From NCBI RefSeq assembly GCF_028462495.1, contig NZ_JAQOWX010000017.1:1-64000 (forward strand): a stretch of 64,000 nt of DNA, given 5' to 3'. The position numbers and the translations under genes are program-made. The notes under the pieces are model-generated. The model was not told the origin of the DNA, made no database searches, and saw nothing but the letters and a program-made list of their open reading frames with translations. Position 1 is the stretch's first letter. Each line of letters opens with the position of its first letter. This document shows, in pieces, positions 8,446 to 17,985 of the stretch. This DNA is from Roseateles_E sp005503085. GTDB taxonomy: Bacteria; Pseudomonadota; Gammaproteobacteria; Burkholderiales; Burkholderiaceae_C.

Positions 8446-9360
8446 ATGGGCACACGTGGCCGTCCGGCCCTGGCACTGGTCCTGGCACTGGTCCTGTCAC
8501 TGCCCGGTAGCGGTGCGGCCGCAGGCGACTCCGCCTCGCTCCGCTGGTTCATCCAGCATGCGCCGCCGCACTTCAGCTATCTGCCAGGCCCGGTCCCCAA
8601 CTCGCCTCGGGAACTGGCCGGCGGCGAGTCGGCCGGCTTTTTGCGTCTGCTGTCCGAGCAGCTGCCGCAGTACCACCACCAGTTCTTCGATGCCTCGCTG
8701 CCGCGCTACGAGGCCATGCTCAAAAGCGGCGAGACGCTCTGCTCGGTGCTGCACAAACGCACGCCGGAGCGCCTGCGCGACCGCTACTTCACCCCGCTGT
8801 TCCCCTGGCAGACCTCGCACCAGTTGCACCTGGTGTTGCGCCGCGACACCCTGCCGCTGCTGGCCGACCTGGGTCGACCGGTATCGCTGGCGGCCGTGCT
8901 GGCACGCCAGGACCTGCGCGGCCTGCTGATGCGCGACCGCTCCTATGACGCCACCATCGACCGCCTGTTGCTGGAGGCCGGCGCTGCGGCACCGCCGCGC
9001 ATGGTGGCCGGTCGCGCCGGCAATCTGCTGAGCATGTTGCGAGCCAAGCGCATGGACTACACGCTGGAGTTCCGCGCCAGCCTCGATGAGTATGTCAACA
9101 ACGAAGCCGGTGCAGACCTGGTGGCGCTGCCCTTGGCCGAAGTCGGCGGCCCCCCGCTGTCCTATGCCTCCTGCAGCCGCAACCCGGCTGGGCGCCAGCG
9201 CATCGAAGCCATCGACGAGGCCGTACGCCGGCTCGCACGCGAGCCGCAGCGAGAGGCCTGGATACGACGCTGGCGCCACGAAACGCAGGACCCCCAGGAC
9301 CGGCAGCGCCTGCTGCGCTATCTGGACGAGCGCGCGCGGAGCGGCCCGCAGATCGAATAA
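8446..9360 (+). CDS. Periplasmic solute-binding-like protein (TIGR02285-like)
   Basis: A 304-residue protein with a signal peptide (a run of Leu/Ala/Val and then GSGAAAGDSA). The mature part has the look of a type 2 periplasmic binding protein: LRWFIQHAPPHFSY, a lobe with YEAMLKSGETLCSVLHKRTPER, and repeated aromatic residues. It resembles the TIGR02285 family of uncharacterised extracellular binding-like proteins. No transporter genes adjoin it. It starts 3 bases after the MurA-like gene and overlaps the next gene by one base, so the three are likely one transcript. The ligand is unknown. Confidence 0.65.
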   Translation: MGTRGRPALALVLALVLSLPGSGAAAGDSASLRWFIQHAPPHFSYLPGPVPNSPRELAGGESAGFLRLLSEQLPQYHHQFFDASLPRYEAMLKSGETLCSVLHKRTPERLRDRYFTPLFPWQTSHQLHLVLRRDTLPLLADLGRPVSLAAVLARQDLRGLLMRDRSYDATIDRLLLEAGAAAPPRMVAGRAGNLLSMLRAKRMDYTLEFRASLDEYVNNEAGADLVALPLAEVGGPPLSYASCSRNPAGRQRIEAIDEAVRRLAREPQREAWIRRWRHETQDPQDRQRLLRYLDERARSGPQIE

Positions 9361-10289
9361 TGAGCCGCCCACCCAAGCCGGCTCTGCCCATGCTCGACGG
9401 GATCAGCGCCAGCGCACTGGCCCTGCAGCCGGGGCCCTGGGCCTTGCTGCTGGACTGCCTGGCCGAGCGTCTGCCGCTGGTATCGCGTGACGACTGGCGC
9501 GTGCGCATGGCCGCCGGCCAGGTGCTGGACGAACAGGGCCGGACCCTGCCGCCCGAGACACCTTATCGCGCCGGGCGCCGCGTCTTCTACTACCGCCAGC
9601 TGGCGGCCGAGCCGGAGATTCCCTTTGCTGAGACCCTGCTGTTCCAGGACGAGCAGCTGCTGGTGGCCGACAAACCGCATTTCCTGCCCGTCACACCCAA
9701 GGGCCGCTATGTGCAGCAGACCCTGCTGACGCGGCTGAAGAAGCTCAGCGGCATCGCGACCCTGACACCCGTTCACCGCATCGACCGCGAGACCGCCGGC
9801 CTGTGCCTGTTCGCCGTGCGACCCCAGGACCGCGACGCCTACCAGCGCCTGTTCCGCGAGCGCGCGGTCGAGAAGGTCTACGAGGCCATCGCTGGCTACA
9901 GGCAAGACTTGACTCTGCCACTGCGCTACCGCAGCCGCCTGCAGGAACGCGCCGATGCCTTCATGCAGATGGCGGAGGTGGCCGGCGAGCCCAATGCCGA
10001 GACCCATATCGCGCTGCTCGAGCGCCTGAGCGACAGCCTGGCCCGCTACGAGCTGCGGCCCAGCACCGGCCAGAAGCACCAGCTGCGCGCACAGATGAGT
10101 GCGCTAGGCCTGCCCATCGTCGGTGATCGCATCTATCCGGTCCTGCTGCCCGAGCAGGCAGAGCCCGACTACACCCGGCCGTTGCAGCTGCTGGCGCGCG
10201 AGATCGCGTTCACCGATCCGGTCACCGGCCAGGCACGCTGCTTCCGCAGTACGCGCACACTCAACCCCGCAGCAGCAGCGCCCGGCTGA
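9360..10289 (+). CDS. RluA-family RNA pseudouridine synthase
   Basis: A 309-residue enzyme that isomerises uridine to pseudouridine in rRNA or tRNA. The catalytic Asp is in HRIDRETAGL, preceded by LLVADKPHFLPVTP and followed by EKVYEAI and STGQKHQLRAQMSALG, all conserved in the RluA/RluC/TruC branch. The N-terminal 90 residues could hold a degenerate S4-like segment (WRVRMAAGQVLDEQGR). The exact target site cannot be told from sequence. The start codon overlaps the previous stop by one base. The 3' end overlaps the convergent hepT gene by 29 bases. Confidence 0.88.
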   Translation: MSRPPKPALPMLDGISASALALQPGPWALLLDCLAERLPLVSRDDWRVRMAAGQVLDEQGRTLPPETPYRAGRRVFYYRQLAAEPEIPFAETLLFQDEQLLVADKPHFLPVTPKGRYVQQTLLTRLKKLSGIATLTPVHRIDRETAGLCLFAVRPQDRDAYQRLFRERAVEKVYEAIAGYRQDLTLPLRYRSRLQERADAFMQMAEVAGEPNAETHIALLERLSDSLARYELRPSTGQKHQLRAQMSALGLPIVGDRIYPVLLPEQAEPDYTRPLQLLAREIAFTDPVTGQARCFRSTRTLNPAAAAPG

Positions 10290-10671
10290 ACTGCAGAAAC
10301 TCGTCCAGATGGGCGGTGATCACCTTCACCGTGATCGGCAGCAGCAAGGCCTGGTAGTCGTGAACCGCGATGTTCCGGAAGCCGACCATGGCCTTGAGCG
10401 CGTCGGCCAGCGAGGGCTCGATCCATCCCGCTTGAGCCAGCAGGGCAAACACATCGCGTGCGCTTTGCGGCACGCCCAGACGCTCGCGGCGCACCAGGTG
10501 CTGGCCCATGTCCAGCGCAGCCTCGCAGGCGCGCTGGATGTTCAGGATGGCGGCATCCTGGCGGGTGAAATCGCTGGCGAAGCCGGCACCGGCCGCCGCA
10601 TATTCCTCGCGCGCCCGCGCCACGCAGCGCTCTATCGTCGCGGCCTTGTTCAGCAGCACGTCATCGGCCAT
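10261..10671 (-). CDS. hepT: HepT-family HEPN ribonuclease toxin
   Basis: A 136-residue all-helical HEPN protein (DUF86/HepT). The ribonuclease signature R-x4-H-x-Y is intact as R99, H104 and Y106 (FRNIAVHDY). In known HepT/MntA pairs the toxin cleaves RNA and is silenced when the partner adds AMP to the Tyr of this motif. ATG at 10671 was chosen because it makes an 11-base overlap with mntA and removes an unrelated leader. It is the last gene of an apparent SNF2-mntA-hepT operon and overlaps the convergent pseudouridine synthase gene by 29 bases. Confidence 0.88.
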   Translation of the reverse strand: MADDVLLNKAATIERCVARAREEYAAAGAGFASDFTRQDAAILNIQRACEAALDMGQHLVRRERLGVPQSARDVFALLAQAGWIEPSLADALKAMVGFRNIAVHDYQALLLPITVKVITAHLDEFLQFSRALLLRG

Positions 10672-11080
10672 AGACCCTGCCCTCCCTGGCAATATCGGCG
10701 AGCAGGCCCGCGCGGGCGGCATCCAGCTCGGTCTTCTCGCTCAGCACATAGCATTCAAACAAGCCGGCGGCCAGGCCATCGGCCCAGAGTCGCCGGCCGG
10801 TGGTGAGCACCTGGTACTGCATCACCGTGCTGGCCGCGCGCAGGTCCAGCAGATCGACGGCACAGGCCGCCGTTTCGGCCAGCTCGCCCGACAAGGTCCA
10901 CAGCTGCACCGGGTCGGCATAACCGGCCACCAGCACGGCCAGGTCGAGGTCGCTGTCGGGCCCGGCCGTGCCCTGCACGCGGCTGCCGAAGGCGTAGATC
11001 GCCAGCAGACCCGGCAAGGCGGTGCGCAGCCTGCTCACCAAGGCCTCGGCCCGCTGAGAGTCCAACGTGAATTCGCTCAT
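10661..11080 (-). CDS. mntA: MntA-type nucleotidyltransferase antitoxin
   Basis: A 139-residue minimal nucleotidyltransferase. The polymerase-beta-type motif is GSRVQGTAGPDSDLDLAVL, giving G32-S33 and the metal-binding pair D44/D46, with a third acidic position in CAVDLLDL. In HEPN/MNT pairs this enzyme AMPylates HepT and so neutralises it. It overlaps hepT by 11 bases and starts 4 bases after the stop of the SNF2 gene (TGAGGCCATG), so it is probably translated by coupling to that gene. Confidence 0.88.
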   Translation of the reverse strand: MSEFTLDSQRAEALVSRLRTALPGLLAIYAFGSRVQGTAGPDSDLDLAVLVAGYADPVQLWTLSGELAETAACAVDLLDLRAASTVMQYQVLTTGRRLWADGLAAGLFECYVLSEKTELDAARAGLLADIAREGRVYGR

Positions 11081-11084
11081 GGCC

Positions 11085-14000
11085 TCATTCTCTCAGCAGC
11101 GCCGCCAGCGCCTTCGCGTCCAGCACCGTCGCCTCGTGCTGGCCTTCGAGGATGCCGTCGGCCAGGCCGCGCTTGTCGCGGTGCAGCTCGATGATGCGTT
11201 CCTCCACCGAGCCGGCCGTCACCAGGCGGTAGACCGTCACCGGGCGCTGCTGGCCCATGCGGTGGGCACGGCCCATGGCCTGGTCCTCGGCGGCCGGGTT
11301 CCACCAGGGGTCGACGATCAAGACATAGTCGGCCATGGTCAGGTTCAGGCCGAAGCCCCCGGCCTTCAGGCTGATCAGGAAGAGCTCGCCCTCGCCCTTC
11401 TGGAAGGCCGCGACGCGCTTGGCCCGTTCGGCCGCAGGCGTGCTGCCGTCCAGGTACTGGTAGGCCAGGCCCATGCCGTCCAGCCGCTCGGCCAGCAGCT
11501 TCAGGAAGTCGGTGAACTGGCTGAACACCAGGGCCTTGTGGCCGCCGGCCACCAGCTCCTGCACGATGTGCTCGAACTCCGCCATCTTGGCGCCGACCAG
11601 GCCGGTCTCCGGCGCCACCAGGCGCGGGTCGCAGGCGGCGCGGCGCAGCCGCATCAGCTCGGCCAGCACCTGCATGGGCTTGCCTTCGCTGCGCTCGACC
11701 TGTTCCTGGGCCTGGCGGCGCAGCGCCTCCAGAAAGCTGCGCTCCTCGCTGCCGGGCTGCACCAGATGGACGATTTCGGTGCGCGGGGGCAGGTCTTGCA
11801 AGACCTGGGCCTTGGTCCGGCGCAGCAGAAAGGGCGAAACCAGGCGGCGCAAACGCGCTCGCACCGCCGCATCCTGCTGGCGCTCGATGGGGCCGGCAAA
11901 GCGCTCCTGAAACTGCGGCGCCGATCCCAGGAGCCCGGGGTTGATCAGATTCATGATGGACCACAGATCGGCCAGCCGGTTCTCGACCGGCGTGCCCGAC
12001 AGCGCCAGCCGGAAGCCGGCCTTGAACTCGGCCACCGACTTGGCTCGCTTGGTGGCGGCATTCTTCAGCGCCTGGGCTTCGTCCATCACCAGCGTGGCCC
12101 AGGCCTTGTCGGCGAAGCGCTCAGCATCGATCTGGGCCAGCGCATAGGAGGCGATCACGATATCGCCCGGCCCGGCCTGCTCGATCTGGGCGGCGCGCTC
12201 GCCGTCCTCGCCATACAGCATGCAGCGCAGACCCGGCGCGAACACTCCCGCCTCGGCCAGCCAGTTGGCGCAGACCGAGGTCGGCGCCAGCACCAGGGCC
12301 GGGCCTTGTTCAGCGCGGGCGATCAGCAGGGCCAGGGTCTGCACCGTCTTGCCCAGGCCCATATCGTCGGCCAGGCAGGCACCCAGGCCGGCATGGGCCA
12401 GCCGCGTCATCCAGGCATAGCCTTCCAGCTGATAGCCGCGCAGCTCGGCGCGCAGGCCCGGCGGTGCGGCCGGCTGCAGCGCGGCAGCCTCGGCCAGCGC
12501 ATCCATGCGCTCGCGCCAGGGCTTGTCGCCCTCGACGGCCATGCCCTCCAGCGTCTCGTCCAGCCAGCTGGCGCCGGCCCGGGGCAGTTGCAGCTGGTCC
12601 TTCTTCGCAAGCGCCAGCGCATCGAGATCGCGCAGTTGCTGACGCAGCTGCTCGCTGAGGGCCAGGTATTGCCCCTCGCCCAGGCTGACGAAGCGGCTGC
12701 GCGAGGCCCGCGTCAGCGCCATCAGCTGCTGCAGGCTCAGCACGCGCTGCTCATCGACCCGCGCCTCGCCGACCAGGCCCAGCCAGTCGCGCCCGCTGCT
12801 GACCTGCACGCTCAGACTCGCGCTGTCCAGCGGTTTGACGCGCAGCGGCTTGCCCTTGGGCCAGTCCAGCGCGGCCACGCCGGGCAGGCCCGGTAGCAGC
12901 TCGACCGCACGCAGCGCCAGCTCGGCATCGTCGAGCAGCCAGGGCGATTCGGGGCCTAGCTCGGGGTCCAGAAAAGGCAGGGCCTCCAGCACCGCAGCGC
13001 GGTGCGCGCTCTCCGCCGCCAGATCGCGCTCGGTGGCCAGGCTGACGCCCTCGTGCATGCACATCAGGCGCGAGCGGCCCTGGCCCGGGGTCACGGCCGG
13101 GCCGAAGGCGCCGAAGGGCTGGGCCACCAGCTGCAGCTGCAGGCCCTCGCCCTGCGGCATCAGCTGGGCCCGCAGCCGGCTGTCGCCTGCGACCAGCTGG
13201 CCGGCCGCTGCATCACTGTGCAGCTGGAAATGCGCGCTGAGCACCTGCAAGGCCGCGCCCAGCTCGGCGCCGGCGCTGGCCGGCACCTTCCAACCCTGGG
13301 CCACCAGCTCGGCGACGCGGCGCTGCGGCGCGCCTATGCGTATCAGCCGCGCGCGCTGCGGGCCGTCGCGCAGCACCCGCAGGCTGTTGCGCTTCTCGAT
13401 CTCGGTCTCGTAAGTCGTGCCCTGCCAGTCGATCAGTTGCGGCGGCTCGGAAGCGCTCAGCGGCGGATGGATGCGGAACTCGAACTGCTCGCCGCCCTCG
13501 GGCGCGGGCCGGCGCAAGACCTCCAGCTCGGGCTGGGCCTCGACCAACTCGACCCATTGGCCCGGCGCGTCGGCGAACATTACGGCTGGATGACCAACCA
13601 GCGCGATCGCCGCCTGCGTGACATCGATCTGATAGGTATGCGTACTGCCATAGGCCGGCCGCTCCAGATGGCGCAGCACCGCGTTGTCGCGGGCGTCGTG
13701 GCCACCCGACTTCTTCAGCTTGGCCCAGCCCACGGGCTTGAGCTTGAGCTGGCCGCGCGCGCCCTGGCTGCGCTCCAGCGCCTGCACGCTCTGCACCCGG
13801 CCCAGGCCGTCCAGCGTCAGCTGCCAGGCCAGCTCGGTCGGCGCGGGCGCCGGCTGGAGCGCCGCGCTACGGTCCAGTGCGACGATGGCCGCCAGCGCAT
13901 CGCGCCAGGGCTCGCGCGGCGCGCTCAGAAAGCTGGCCGGCTGTGGCAGGCCGGTCAGATCGAGCTGGGGTTCGCCCAGCTCCAGGCGTCGCAGCGCGCC

Positions 14001-15460
14001 GGCCACCAGGGCCGCCAACCAGAGCNNNNNNNNNNNNNNNNNNNNNNNNNNNNNNNNNNNNNNNNNNNNNNNNNNNNNNNNNNNNNNNNNNNNNNNNNNN
14101 NNNNNNNNNNNNNNNNNNNNNNNNNNNNNNNNNNNNNNNNNNNNNNNNNNNNNNNNNNCGCCGTCCAGCCCGGCGCCGGCCGGCCCAGCCAGGCGGCCAG
14201 CAGCAGGCGGTTGGCCGCCAGCCCCAGCGCATGCTCGCGTGCCTCCAGCCCAGGCACATAAGCCAGCGCGCTCTCGTCCAGGCTGTCGTCGCCCAGGCGC
14301 GAGCCGATCACATGGGCCCACAGTCCCCACCACTCATGGGCGCTGGGCTTGCGTGTGCCCGATTCGGCAATGCAGAACTTGCGCGCCGTCTCCCAGGCCT
14401 GCGGCTGGTCCTGGGCCAGCAGGCTCAGCACATAAAGCCGGCCGTGATCGCTCCCCAGCACGCCGCGGCGTACCCCCGTGGCCTGGCGCAGCGGCTTCAA
14501 AGCCGCCTCGTAAGCCTGCGCCGCGCCAGCCCAGTCGCCCTTCAGCGCCAGCCGGGCCGCATCGAAGATCGGCAGGCTCGCTCCTTGCAAACCGGCCAGC
14601 AGCGCATCCACCCGGTCGAGCTGCAGCGCATGCAGCGCGGCCTCGGCCAGCCGGCTGCGCAGCAGCGGCGAGAGCTCGGCGGGGGCCAGCTCGAAACGCT
14701 GCAGCAGCCACTCGTGCAGGCGCTGTGTCTCGGCGACTCCGGGCGGCGCGATCTCGATCAATTGACTCAGCAGCGCCTGGCGCAGCGGCGGCGCCATCGC
14801 CAGCACCGCCTCGGGCAGCCAGGGTTGCAGCAGGGCCTCGAACAGCAGGCCCTCGGAGCGTAGTTCCAGCAGCGCGCCATCCAATAGGCGCTCGAACTCG
14901 GCCAACGGCAGACCGCCAAAAGCCAGCAAACGCAGCAGGATGACCATGTCATCGGCACCGCGAAAGCTGATCCAGCCCAGCGGCCGGTCCACCTCGCCAT
15001 GACCGCCGCCCAGCACCCAGGCGAACAGACGCCAGTAGCGCTTGGCTTCGGGGCGCAGCAAGAGCGCCTGCAGCCGCTCGGCGTGCGCCGCCAGGTCTAG
15101 CGCATAGCCCCGGCCGGTGCCCGGCTGGTTGACCTGGCCGGCACGCAGCAGGGCCTGCAGGTGCTGGGTGACATCCACCGGATGGAAGGGTTTGCCGTTG
15201 GCCTTGAGCTGCTTGGCAGCCTGCAGGAACAGACAAAGACCGGCCGCGCCGCGCGAGCCACCGATCAGCAGCAGGGCATCAAAGACATGCTGGCGGTCGG
15301 CGGTATCGATGGGGTCGGGTTTGGCCCCGCCATCGCGCTCGCTGAGGCTGCGCTTGAGCTCGCGCGCCTGGTCCAGCATCTGCTCCTTGGTCAGCGCGGG
15401 CGCGCCGCCAAGCGTGGTGAAGACAAGGGATCCTGAGCCCGGGTTCTTGGATTTGGCCAT
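11085..15460 (-). CDS. SNF2-family DNA-dependent ATPase, large form (interrupted by assembly gap)
   Basis: A large SWI2/SNF2 ATPase of about 1450 residues. The N-terminal 430 residues are helical and TPR-like with no named domain; a beta-rich region of about 550 residues follows, then the ATPase. Motifs in order: DDMGLGKTVQTLALL (Walker A), VMDEAQALKN (Walker B), LSGTPVENRLADLWSI, FLLRRTKAQVLQDLPPRTE, VFSQFTDFLKLLAERL, LISLKAGGFGLNLTMADYV and RAHRMGQQRPVTVY. The frame changes across the N-run at 14026-14158: upstream codons end at 14159, and the downstream frame needs a gap of length 2 mod 3, not 133. So the Ns are an estimate and the gene is probably intact. The start MAKSKNPGSG (15460) is preferred to an ATG 18 bases earlier. 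mntA and hepT follow in the same direction. Confidence 0.85.
14026..14158. other. Assembly gap (133 N)
   Basis: A run of 133 undetermined bases within the SNF2 gene. Its nominal length would put the two halves in different frames, while both flanks encode a continuous SNF2-type protein. The real gap is therefore expected to be 2 mod 3 in length. Confidence 1.
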
Positions 15461-15484
15461 GCAGCATTTTCGTCGCAATGCCGC

Positions 15485-16168
15485 TTAGAACCGCCACAGT
15501 AGCTGGGCGCTGAACATATCGCCACGGCGGCCATAGGTCTGGCCCCACAGATAGCTGAGCTGCAGGTCGGCCTCGCCCAGACCCAGGCGCAAGCTGGGGC
15601 CGGCACGGTGCGACTGGCGCTCGGACCAGCGGTTCCAGCGACCCAGCTCACCAAAGCCCTGCACGCCCAGGCGCAATCCAGGCCGCAGCCGGTACAACCA
15701 CTGCCCCTGGTACTTGAGCTGGGTGCCGCGATCAGAAGCCCAGTCATGCTCGAAGATCAGGTTGAAATTCATCTGGCTGCGCCCCCATTCGGTCTGCAGC
15801 ACCGGGCCCAGCTCCAGAACATTGCCCTCGCCGCGCTCGTGGATCAACTGGGCGTGAACGCCCAGATCGACGGCGTACTGTCCCTGGGTCAGTAGCAGCA
15901 GGTTCTGCCAGTTCAGGGAGCTGAGTTTCTGCGTACCCCAGGTGTCGCCGATATAGCTGGCGAACAGCCCGGTGGTCCAGCGATTGTTGACGCCGTAGCG
16001 CAGGCCCAGCTCGGGCCACAGCCTGGCCTTCTCGCCGGGCTTCTTGACAGTCCAGTAGCGCAGGTCCACGGCGCGCAGGCCCGGCTCGCCATAGGGCGTG
16101 ACGAGGTAGTAGCCAGGGTCGGCCAGCGCCGGGGCCGAAGCCAGGCAAAGCCAGCAAAGCGTTTTCAA
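15485..16168 (-). CDS. Putative outer-membrane beta-barrel protein
   Basis: A 227-residue protein with a short signal peptide (MKTLCWLCLASAPALA). The mature part has alternating polar and hydrophobic residues with many aromatics (YYLVTPYGEPGL, ELGLRYGVNNRWTTGLFASY, LQTEWGRSQMNFNLIFEHDW). It ends in Trp-Arg-Phe, the C-terminal aromatic signal used by the BAM machinery. It looks like a small barrel of 8-12 strands. I do not recognise the family. It lies 24 bases downstream of where the SNF2 gene begins and reads in the same direction; its own product need not be related. Confidence 0.6.
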   Translation of the reverse strand: MKTLCWLCLASAPALADPGYYLVTPYGEPGLRAVDLRYWTVKKPGEKARLWPELGLRYGVNNRWTTGLFASYIGDTWGTQKLSSLNWQNLLLLTQGQYAVDLGVHAQLIHERGEGNVLELGPVLQTEWGRSQMNFNLIFEHDWASDRGTQLKYQGQWLYRLRPGLRLGVQGFGELGRWNRWSERQSHRAGPSLRLGLGEADLQLSYLWGQTYGRRGDMFSAQLLWRF

Positions 16169-16235
16169 AGGCGGGTCCGGGGTGGGCCGTCAGGGCGGGC
16201 GACCCGAGCATAGCGGCTACGCCTCCATCAGGCCA

Positions 16236-17975
16236 TCACGCCATACCGGGATTGCCTGCCGCGCCGACCAGGGTCGGGTTGTTGAGCCGGCGTGCAGCAA
16301 TATGGGCCGGGCCGCTACCCTTGGCCTGGCTCTTGAACCATTGCTCGACCAGATCCCAGACCGGCTTGGTCCCGGCCTTGGCCGCCTCTTCGCCAACCGG
16401 CGCCCAGCCGGCGACCTTGTAGGTCTTGTCGGCCTCTATCGCCTTGCCGCCCAGCCGCATCTCGCTGATGCGCGCGCCCATGCCGGCCTCGGGCGTGCAG
16501 CTGTAGCTCAGGCCGCCGACCCGCACCATATCGCCGCCCTGCTGGTAGTAGGGGTCGGGGTTGAAGAGGTTGTCGGCCACGTCCTCCAGCACCGTCTTGA
16601 TCATCGCGCCGCTCATCTCGGTCAGCGTGGTGTGCGGATAGGTGATGGCGGTCTGGTCCATCAGGAACTCGCGCGTGATGGTCTGGCCCGGCAGCAGGCT
16701 GGTGCCCCAGCGGAAGCCCGGCGAGAAGGCGATCTCGGCCCCCTGCACCTCCATCAGTGCATCGCACAGCAGCTGGTCCCAGCTGCCGTTGAAATTGCCG
16801 CGCCTGTACAGCAGGCCGTCGGTGATGGCCAAGGGTTCGGCCAGGCGGGCCTCGAAGGGCGCGCGCACCTTCTTGATGAGCGCCGCCATCTCGGCATCGG
16901 CCGGCAGCAGATTCGCGAACACCGGCAGCAGCTGGTACTTGAGCTCGGCGGCGCGGCCATCCTTGACACGGATGTCCAGCACGCCGAGGAACTTGCCATT
17001 GCTGCCGGCATTGGTCACCAGGGTCTGGCCGCCGCGGTTCTTCACCGCCACCGGCACCGGCACGCCGTCATGGGTGTGGCCGCCGAGGATGGCGTCCAGG
17101 CCCGAAACGCGCGAGGCCAGCTTCAGGTCCACATCCATGCCGTTGTGGCTCAAGAGCACGACGACCTGCGCGCCCTTGGCGCGCACCGTGTCGACGAGCT
17201 TCTGCAGCTCCTCGTCGCGGATGCCGAAGCTCCAGTCCGCCACCAGATAGCGCGGGTTGGCGATCGGTGTGTAGGGGAAGGCCTGGCCGATGATGGCCAC
17301 CGGCACGCCGTTGATTTCCTTCAGCGTGTAGGGCGCGAACACATCGTCGCCGAAGTCCTGGGTCTTGACGTTCTGGGCAACGAAATCGATCTTGCCCTTG
17401 AAGTCCTTCTCGACGATCTCCTGCACCCGCTGCTGGCCATAGGTGAACTCCCAGTGGCCGGTCATCACGTCGACGCCCAGCAGCTTGCAGGCATCGACCA
17501 TGTCCTGCGCGTTGGTCCATAGCGAGGTCGCCGAGCCTTGCCAGGTGTCGCCGCCGTCCAGCAGCAGGGCGCCGGGCCGGCCGGCGCGCAGGCGCTTGAC
17601 CAGCGTGGACAGATGGGCGAAGCCACCGACCTTGCCGTAGCGGCGCGCGGCACGCTCGAAGTCCAGGTAGGTGAAAGCATGGGCCTCGCGCGTGCCGGGC
17701 CGCAGGCCGGCGGCCTTCAGCAAGTGTTCGCCGACCAGATGCGGCAGCCGCCCCTTCAAAGCCCCGAAGCCGAGGTTGACGCTGGGCTCGCGAAAATGGA
17801 TGGGCAGCAGCTGGGCATGGCAGTCGGTCATGTGCAGCAGCGAGACCGCACCGGGACCCTTGAAGGGCGCCGGCGCATCGTAGGGCGTGGCCGCCTGGGC
17901 CTGGCGCACGAAGCCGAAGCCGGCCACCGAGGCTGCACCCAGGACATTGAGCAGATCGCGTTTGCTGAGATTCAT
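16236..17975 (-). CDS. soxB: Thiosulfohydrolase SoxB
   Basis: A 579-residue periplasmic enzyme that hydrolyses the sulfone group from the SoxY-bound intermediate, releasing sulfate. It belongs to the 5'-nucleotidase metallophosphatase fold with a dimanganese site. Visible motifs are MTDCHAQLLPIHF, LDGGDTWQGS, MTGHWEFTYG, LLSHNGMDVD and GGHTHD. The N-terminus (MNLSKRDLLNVLGAASVAGFG) is a signal sequence with a Lys-Arg in place of the twin Arg. ATG at 17975 has GGAG close upstream and fits the signal start. It is the last gene of the sox operon, 10 bases after soxX. Confidence 0.96.
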   Translation of the reverse strand: MNLSKRDLLNVLGAASVAGFGFVRQAQAATPYDAPAPFKGPGAVSLLHMTDCHAQLLPIHFREPSVNLGFGALKGRLPHLVGEHLLKAAGLRPGTREAHAFTYLDFERAARRYGKVGGFAHLSTLVKRLRAGRPGALLLDGGDTWQGSATSLWTNAQDMVDACKLLGVDVMTGHWEFTYGQQRVQEIVEKDFKGKIDFVAQNVKTQDFGDDVFAPYTLKEINGVPVAIIGQAFPYTPIANPRYLVADWSFGIRDEELQKLVDTVRAKGAQVVVLLSHNGMDVDLKLASRVSGLDAILGGHTHDGVPVPVAVKNRGGQTLVTNAGSNGKFLGVLDIRVKDGRAAELKYQLLPVFANLLPADAEMAALIKKVRAPFEARLAEPLAITDGLLYRRGNFNGSWDQLLCDALMEVQGAEIAFSPGFRWGTSLLPGQTITREFLMDQTAITYPHTTLTEMSGAMIKTVLEDVADNLFNPDPYYQQGGDMVRVGGLSYSCTPEAGMGARISEMRLGGKAIEADKTYKVAGWAPVGEEAAKAGTKPVWDLVEQWFKSQAKGSGPAHIAARRLNNPTLVGAAGNPGMA

Positions 17976-17985
17976 GGCGGCTCCA

